Source: Lysinibacillus cavernae (GTDB lineage: Bacteria > Bacillota > Bacilli > Bacillales_A > Planococcaceae). From it: 64,000 nt of DNA. The number at the start of each line of letters is the position of its first letter. The stretch's first letter is position 1. The stretch lies in NCBI RefSeq assembly GCF_009724685.1, contig NZ_WMEF01000001.1, positions 248,001 through 312,000 on the forward strand, in the 5' to 3' direction. The translations under genes were made by a program, and so were the position numbers. Below the pieces are notes generated by a model. The model saw nothing but the letters and a program-made list of their open reading frames with translations. It had not been told where the DNA came from and searched no databases. Shown here piece after piece: positions 59,722 through 64,000 of the stretch.

Positions 59722-61079
59722 GTAAAAAAAGTGTAGTTATTTGGGATGGAAATGTGCGAGATGCCGCATTATCTATTCTGTTAGCAGTCGATAAAAATCA
59801 AGCCTATAGCAACCTATTGCTACATGAAACGATTAAACGACATAAAATTGAAGCGAAAGATCGCGCCTTATTAACTGAAATTACGTATGGACCATTACAG
59901 CATAAAATGACTCTTGATTATTATTTGGAGCCTTTTATTCGTGGCTCAGTCGATCATTGGGTACGTTGGTTATTAAGAATATCGTTGTATCAAATACATT
60001 ATTTAACACGTATACCACCGCATGCAGCTGTAAACGAAGCAGTAGAAATTGCAAAGCGTCGGGGGCATCGTGGAATTGCTTCGATGGTCAATGGCATTTT
60101 AAGATCTGTGTTGCGCAGTGGCGTTCCTTCGACAAAAGACATAGCAGATCCAATCGAGCGTCTTGCTATAGAAACTAGTCATCCAGAGTGGTTAGTGCAA
60201 CGATTTGTAAATAACTACGGTCTAGAAGTAGCAACAGAAATGTTACATGAAAATAATGTGCCACCTGTGCAAACAGTACGTGTCAATACAACAAAAACAA
60301 CGGTCAATCAAGCCATTGCTGAGTTAGAAGAAGAAGGGTTAACAGCGCAGCAAAGCGAAATCATGCCAGAATGTTTACATGTATCTAATGGGCAGCCAGC
60401 ACGCACAAAGGCATTCAAAGAAGGTCTTATTACCATACAAGATGAAAGTTCAATGATACCAGCTAAAGTGCTAAATCCATCTCCAGGTATGCGTGTTTTT
60501 GATATGTGTGCAGCTCCAGGTGGAAAAACAACGCATTTAGCTGAAATAATGAAAAATGAAGGCTCTATTTTAGCAACTGACCTTCATCCACATAAATTAG
60601 ATTTAATCGACCATAATACTGAACGTCTAGGGCTTGATATTGTTGAAACTGCCCCGATAGATGGACGTAAAGCCCCAGAGTTTTTACAAGCAGCGTCTTA
60701 TGATGCTATTTTAGTTGATGCACCTTGTAGTGGGCTAGGGGTTATGCGACGTAAGCCAGATATTAAATATACAAAGCGAGAAGAGGATTTTGAAAATCTT
60801 CAAACGATTCAATTAGCTTTACTTGATGCAGCAACAAAAGTATTGAAAACAGATGGTAAGCTTGTGTACAGTACATGTACAGTCGATAGACAAGAAAATG
60901 AAGGCACAGTAGAAGCATTTTTAACAGCGCATCCAGAAATGGAAGCTATACAACTAGAATCTTTACCAACAAAATTAGCGGAAAAGCAAGCTAATGGCAT
61001 GCTTCAAGTCTTCCCACAAGACTTTGGCAGTGACGGTTTCTTCGTTGCCGCCTTTCGTAAAAAAGGAGAATCCAACTAA
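59718..61079 (+). CDS. rsmB: RsmB, 16S rRNA m5C967 methyltransferase
   Basis: The 453-residue protein has an N-terminal NusB-like RNA-binding domain (about residues 5-140) and a C-terminal Rossmann methyltransferase domain. It has a SAM site [32 protein letters not shown] with one catalytic cysteine, and [12 protein letters not shown] with the other. It sits between fmt and rlmN as in B. subtilis and overlaps both. Confidence 0.96.
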   Translation: MSKKSVVIWDGNVRDAALSILLAVDKNQAYSNLLLHETIKRHKIEAKDRALLTEITYGPLQHKMTLDYYLEPFIRGSVDHWVRWLLRISLYQIHYLTRIPPHAAVNEAVEIAKRRGHRGIASMVNGILRSVLRSGVPSTKDIADPIERLAIETSHPEWLVQRFVNNYGLEVATEMLHENNVPPVQTVRVNTTKTTVNQAIAELEEEGLTAQQSEIMPECLHVSNGQPARTKAFKEGLITIQDESSMIPAKVLNPSPGMRVFDMCAAPGGKTTHLAEIMKNEGSILATDLHPHKLDLIDHNTERLGLDIVETAPIDGRKAPEFLQAASYDAILVDAPCSGLGVMRRKPDIKYTKREEDFENLQTIQLALLDAATKVLKTDGKLVYSTCTVDRQENEGTVEAFLTAHPEMEAIQLESLPTKLAEKQANGMLQVFPQDFGSDGFFVAAFRKKGESN

Positions 61080-62221
61080 TGGTGGATCAAGAGAAATTTA
61101 ATGAACGTATTAGCGATTTAGTTGAGGAAGCGGAAGACAAGCCCGTTCGACGAGTAAAAAAAGAAAAACCAAATTTAAAAGAATCTATTTATTCTTTACA
61201 GCCACATCAATTAGAAGAATGGTTGAAGGAAAACGGTGAAAAACCTTTCCGTGCGGCTCAAATCTTTGACTGGCTGTATAATAAACGTGTCAAAACATTT
61301 GAAGAAATGTCCAATCTTTCAAAGGGATTGCGTGAAAAGTTAACTGCAAATTTTGCGTTATCCACATTATCAACCATAATTAAGCAAGAGTCTAAAGATG
61401 GTACCATCAAATTTTTATTCCAATTGCAAGACGGCTATTCAATTGAGACAGTATTAATGCGACATGAATATGGAAACTCTGTTTGTGTAACTACTCAAGT
61501 AGGTTGTCGAATTGGTTGTACGTTTTGTGCCTCCACTTTAGGTGGTTTGAAGCGACATTTATTAGCAGGAGAGATCGTGGAGCAAGTTGTCAAAGTGCAG
61601 CAAACTTTAGATGAAGTGGAAGAGCGAGTATCACATATTGTCATTATGGGTATTGGTGAACCTTTCGATAATTATGATGCGATGATGAACTTCTTAAAAG
61701 TGATCAACCATGAAAAAGGATTAAATATCGGTGCACGTCATATTACCGTTTCTACATCAGGTATCGTGCCAAAAATTTATGAATTTGCTGATGAACAATT
61801 ACAAATTAACTTTGCCGTATCTCTACACGCACCAAATCAAGAGGCACGTCAAAAACTGATGCCAATTGCACGGGCTTATAAATTGGAAGAATTAATGGAA
61901 GCCGTTCGTTACTATACTAAAAAAACAGGTCGACGTGTGAGTTTTGAGTATGGGTTGATGTCTGGTGAAAATGATTCAGTAGAAATTGCAGAGGAATTAT
62001 CTGCATTAATTAAAGGAATTAAGTGTCACGTAAATTTAATTCCTGTAAACTACGTACCAGAACGTGATTATGTTCGTACGTCTCGTAGTCAAATTTTTGC
62101 TTTTGAAAAAACATTAAAAAAGAATGGGATTAACGTAACGATCCGCCGAGAGCAAGGTTCAGATATCGCAGCTGCGTGTGGACAATTACGTGCACAAGAG
62201 AGATCTGAAGAAACGAGGTGA
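61079..62221 (+). CDS. rlmN: RlmN, 23S rRNA/tRNA adenine C2 methyltransferase (radical SAM)
   Basis: RlmN methylates C2 of A2503 in 23S rRNA and A37 of some tRNAs. The 380-residue protein has the radical-SAM cluster motif [11 protein letters not shown] (Cys 143, 147, 150), [12 protein letters not shown] and [16 protein letters not shown]. The C-terminal AACGQL carries the methyl-carrying cysteine. A charged N-terminal stretch (about 30 residues) makes it slightly longer than B. subtilis RlmN (363). The ATG at 61079 has AAGGAG nine bases upstream, which supports that start. Confidence 0.97.
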   Translation: MVDQEKFNERISDLVEEAEDKPVRRVKKEKPNLKESIYSLQPHQLEEWLKENGEKPFRAAQIFDWLYNKRVKTFEEMSNLSKGLREKLTANFALSTLSTIIKQESKDGTIKFLFQLQDGYSIETVLMRHEYGNSVCVTTQVGCRIGCTFCASTLGGLKRHLLAGEIVEQVVKVQQTLDEVEERVSHIVIMGIGEPFDNYDAMMNFLKVINHEKGLNIGARHITVSTSGIVPKIYEFADEQLQINFAVSLHAPNQEARQKLMPIARAYKLEELMEAVRYYTKKTGRRVSFEYGLMSGENDSVEIAEELSALIKGIKCHVNLIPVNYVPERDYVRTSRSQIFAFEKTLKKNGINVTIRREQGSDIAAACGQLRAQERSEETR

Positions 62222-62224
62222 CCA

Positions 62225-62977
62225 GTGTTGGAATACACAGTCGAAAGTGATATTGGTTTAAAACGATCAATTAATGAAGACCGTGCTGCATTTTTTAAAC
62301 GTCCAGACGGGCTTGCGCTAGCACTTGTAGCGGACGGCATGGGTGGTCATAATGCTGGTGATGTAGCAAGTGATATGGCAATAAAACAAATGGAATCCTT
62401 TTTTTTACAGGCAGACACACATCATTTTGTATCAACAACATCAAAAAAAGAATGGTTATTGCAAACAGTTAAGCAATTGAATACAACTATTTATGACTAT
62501 TCTTTATCACATGAAGACTGTAAAGGAATGGGCACGACGTTTATTGCTGTGTTAATAGAAGAACATCATTGTTTCATTGCACATGTTGGTGATAGTCGTG
62601 TGTATTATTTCTTTAAAGATGGTGCACAACAAATAACAAGAGATCATTCATATGTTAATGTCCTAGTAGAAAATGGTGAAATAAGTGAAGAAGAAGCTTT
62701 GACACATCCAAAGAAAAACTTCATCTTAAAAGCTGTTGGAACAGAGGAAACAATAGAGCCAGACTTTTATGAAGTAGATTTATCATCAGAATCGTATTTA
62801 CTCATTTGTTCAGATGGATTAAGCAATAAACTAACTGTCTATGAAATGGCTTCAATTATAACGTATCCAGATTCCATTGAGGAAAAGGGGCGTAAACTTG
62901 TAGAATTAGCAAATGCCAGCGGGGGAGAAGACAATATCTCCCTCGTGCTACTAACAAAAAAGGATGAGGAGGTGTAA
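62225..62977 (+). CDS. prpC: PrpC, PP2C-type Ser/Thr protein phosphatase
   Basis: The 250-residue metal-dependent phosphatase has the PP2C motifs: [55 protein letters not shown] and [11 protein letters not shown], and ends with [11 protein letters not shown]. It reverses phosphorylation by PrkC, encoded two bases downstream. The start is GTG 62225 or TTG 62228 after GAGGTG. Confidence 0.95.
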   Translation: MLEYTVESDIGLKRSINEDRAAFFKRPDGLALALVADGMGGHNAGDVASDMAIKQMESFFLQADTHHFVSTTSKKEWLLQTVKQLNTTIYDYSLSHEDCKGMGTTFIAVLIEEHHCFIAHVGDSRVYYFFKDGAQQITRDHSYVNVLVENGEISEEEALTHPKKNFILKAVGTEETIEPDFYEVDLSSESYLLICSDGLSNKLTVYEMASIITYPDSIEEKGRKLVELANASGGEDNISLVLLTKKDEEV

Positions 62978-62979
62978 GA

Positions 62980-64000
62980 ATGCTTGTAGGTAAAAGAATA
63001 AGTGACCGTTATAAAATTTTAGAACTCATTGGTGGCGGAGGTATGTCGAATGTTTATTTAGCTCACGATATGATATTAAACCGCGATGTAGCCATTAAAA
63101 TATTACGCTATGATTTTTCCAATGAGGATGAATTACATCGACGTTTTCAACGTGAGGCACTGTCTGCTACAAGTCTTACACATCCAAATATTGTTAGTGT
63201 TTATGATGTAGGTGACGATGGAGATCTACATTATATTGTGATGGAATATGTTCAAGGAAAAACTTTAAAGCAGTACATACAAGAATTTGCACCAATTTCT
63301 CCTGCGCGAAGTGTGCATATTATGAAGCAATTAACGTCTGCCATTGCCAATGCCCATGAAAATCATATTATTCACCGCGATATTAAACCGCAAAATATTT
63401 TAATGGATGCGGAGGGCGATGTAAAAATAGCTGATTTTGGTATTGCCATGACGTTAAGTGCTACTTCGTTTACCCAAACGAATTCAGTGCTAGGGACGGT
63501 ACATTATTTATCGCCAGAACAAGCTCGAGGCGGTACAGCTACAAATAAATCCGATATTTATGCACTTGGCATTGTGTTATATGAATTATTAACAGGTGAG
63601 TTACCGTTTTCTGGTGAATCCGCTGTTTCAATTGCACTCAAGCATTTACAAGCAGAAACACCTTCTGTTCGTGCATTCGATGCAACCATTCCTCAAAGCT
63701 TGGAAAATGTAGTACTAAAGGCTACAGCCAAAGACGCATCCCATCGCTATAATACAGTGGAAGAAATATATGATGATTTGGAAACAGTGTTATCGCCATC
63801 TCGAATAAATGAGCCAAAATTTGTTATACCTGTTGATAATGATGCGACGAAAGCCATACCAATCATTAAAGAACATGTTCTAATAAAAGATGAAGATTTA
63901 ACGAAAACAAGAGTTATGGAACCGATTGTGGAAGCTAAATCTCCTTCTCAACCACAACTTAAAAAGTCAGCTCCTGTTAAGGCAAAGAAGAAAAAATGGC
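62980..64000 (+). CDS. prkC: PrkC, membrane Ser/Thr protein kinase (5' part only)
   Basis: The gene begins at ATG 62980 after AGGAGGTG and runs off the window, giving 340 codons. The visible part is a Hanks-type kinase domain: glycine loop [12 protein letters not shown], the ATP lysine in VAIKILRY, catalytic loop HRDIKPQN (residues 132-139), DFGIA, and SPEQARGG. A Lys/Pro-rich juxtamembrane linker follows ([13 protein letters not shown] at the end). The transmembrane helix and PASTA domains expected for PrkC lie beyond the window. In B. subtilis PrkC senses muropeptides and triggers spore germination. Confidence 0.96.
   Translation, partial: MLVGKRISDRYKILELIGGGGMSNVYLAHDMILNRDVAIKILRYDFSNEDELHRRFQREALSATSLTHPNIVSVYDVGDDGDLHYIVMEYVQGKTLKQYIQEFAPISPARSVHIMKQLTSAIANAHENHIIHRDIKPQNILMDAEGDVKIADFGIAMTLSATSFTQTNSVLGTVHYLSPEQARGGTATNKSDIYALGIVLYELLTGELPFSGESAVSIALKHLQAETPSVRAFDATIPQSLENVVLKATAKDASHRYNTVEEIYDDLETVLSPSRINEPKFVIPVDNDATKAIPIIKEHVLIKDEDLTKTRVMEPIVEAKSPSQPQLKKSAPVKAKKKKW

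Overview
This window looks like part of the chromosome of an AT-rich, endospore-forming member of the Bacillales. The protein sequences and gene order resemble Lysinibacillus and its relatives (an inference; no search was run). Support comes from sporulation genes (spoVE, spoIIGA, sigE, sigG), a Bacillus-type division and cell-wall cluster, a PyrR-controlled pyr operon, an Ile T-box, and strong Shine-Dalgarno sites that often precede TTG or GTG starts. I see no rRNA, tRNA, CRISPR array, prophage or intact insertion sequence.

Layout. Positions 1-8124 hold the end of the division/cell-wall cluster: mraY (partial), murD, spoVE/ftsW, divIB, two DUF881 genes, sbp, ftsA, ftsZ. Compared with B. subtilis, murG and murB are missing between spoVE and divIB. 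Positions 8312-10754 hold spoIIGA, sigE and sigG, with a Spo0A-type promoter and a SigF-type promoter. Positions 10893-14523 carry ylmC, ylmE, sepF, ylmG, ylmH and divIVA (no ylmD). Next is T-box-controlled ileS. A metabolic insertion follows: an AraC-type regulator divergent from a DUF485 gene and an actP-type symporter. Then come lspA, rluD and the complete pyrimidine operon (pyrR, pyrP, pyrB, pyrC, carA, carB, pyrK, pyrD, pyrF, pyrE; 22967-34624) with two PyrR attenuators.

Positions 34702-50654 are more variable. They hold a metallo-beta-lactamase-fold hydrolase, two complete and convergent oligopeptide ABC transporters of different gene order (oppDFBCA on +, oppABCDF on -), and a methyl-accepting chemotaxis protein. 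The rest returns to conserved housekeeping: rqcH on the - strand, then yicC, gmk, rpoZ, coaBC, priA, def, fmt, rsmB, rlmN, prpC and the start of prkC, which runs off the window. remA is absent between yicC and gmk.

Most of the window is ordinary core genome. The points most worth a second look are: a coaBC gene whose CoaB half appears to have lost its catalytic motifs; two divergent copies of a hairpin-rich intergenic repeat, one inserted in the pyrB leader; a perfect 11-bp inverted repeat upstream of oppA; lost neighbours in otherwise conserved clusters; and an acetate-transport module with a regulator whose N-terminal half resembles a degenerate receiver. I did not find a convincing new multi-gene system.
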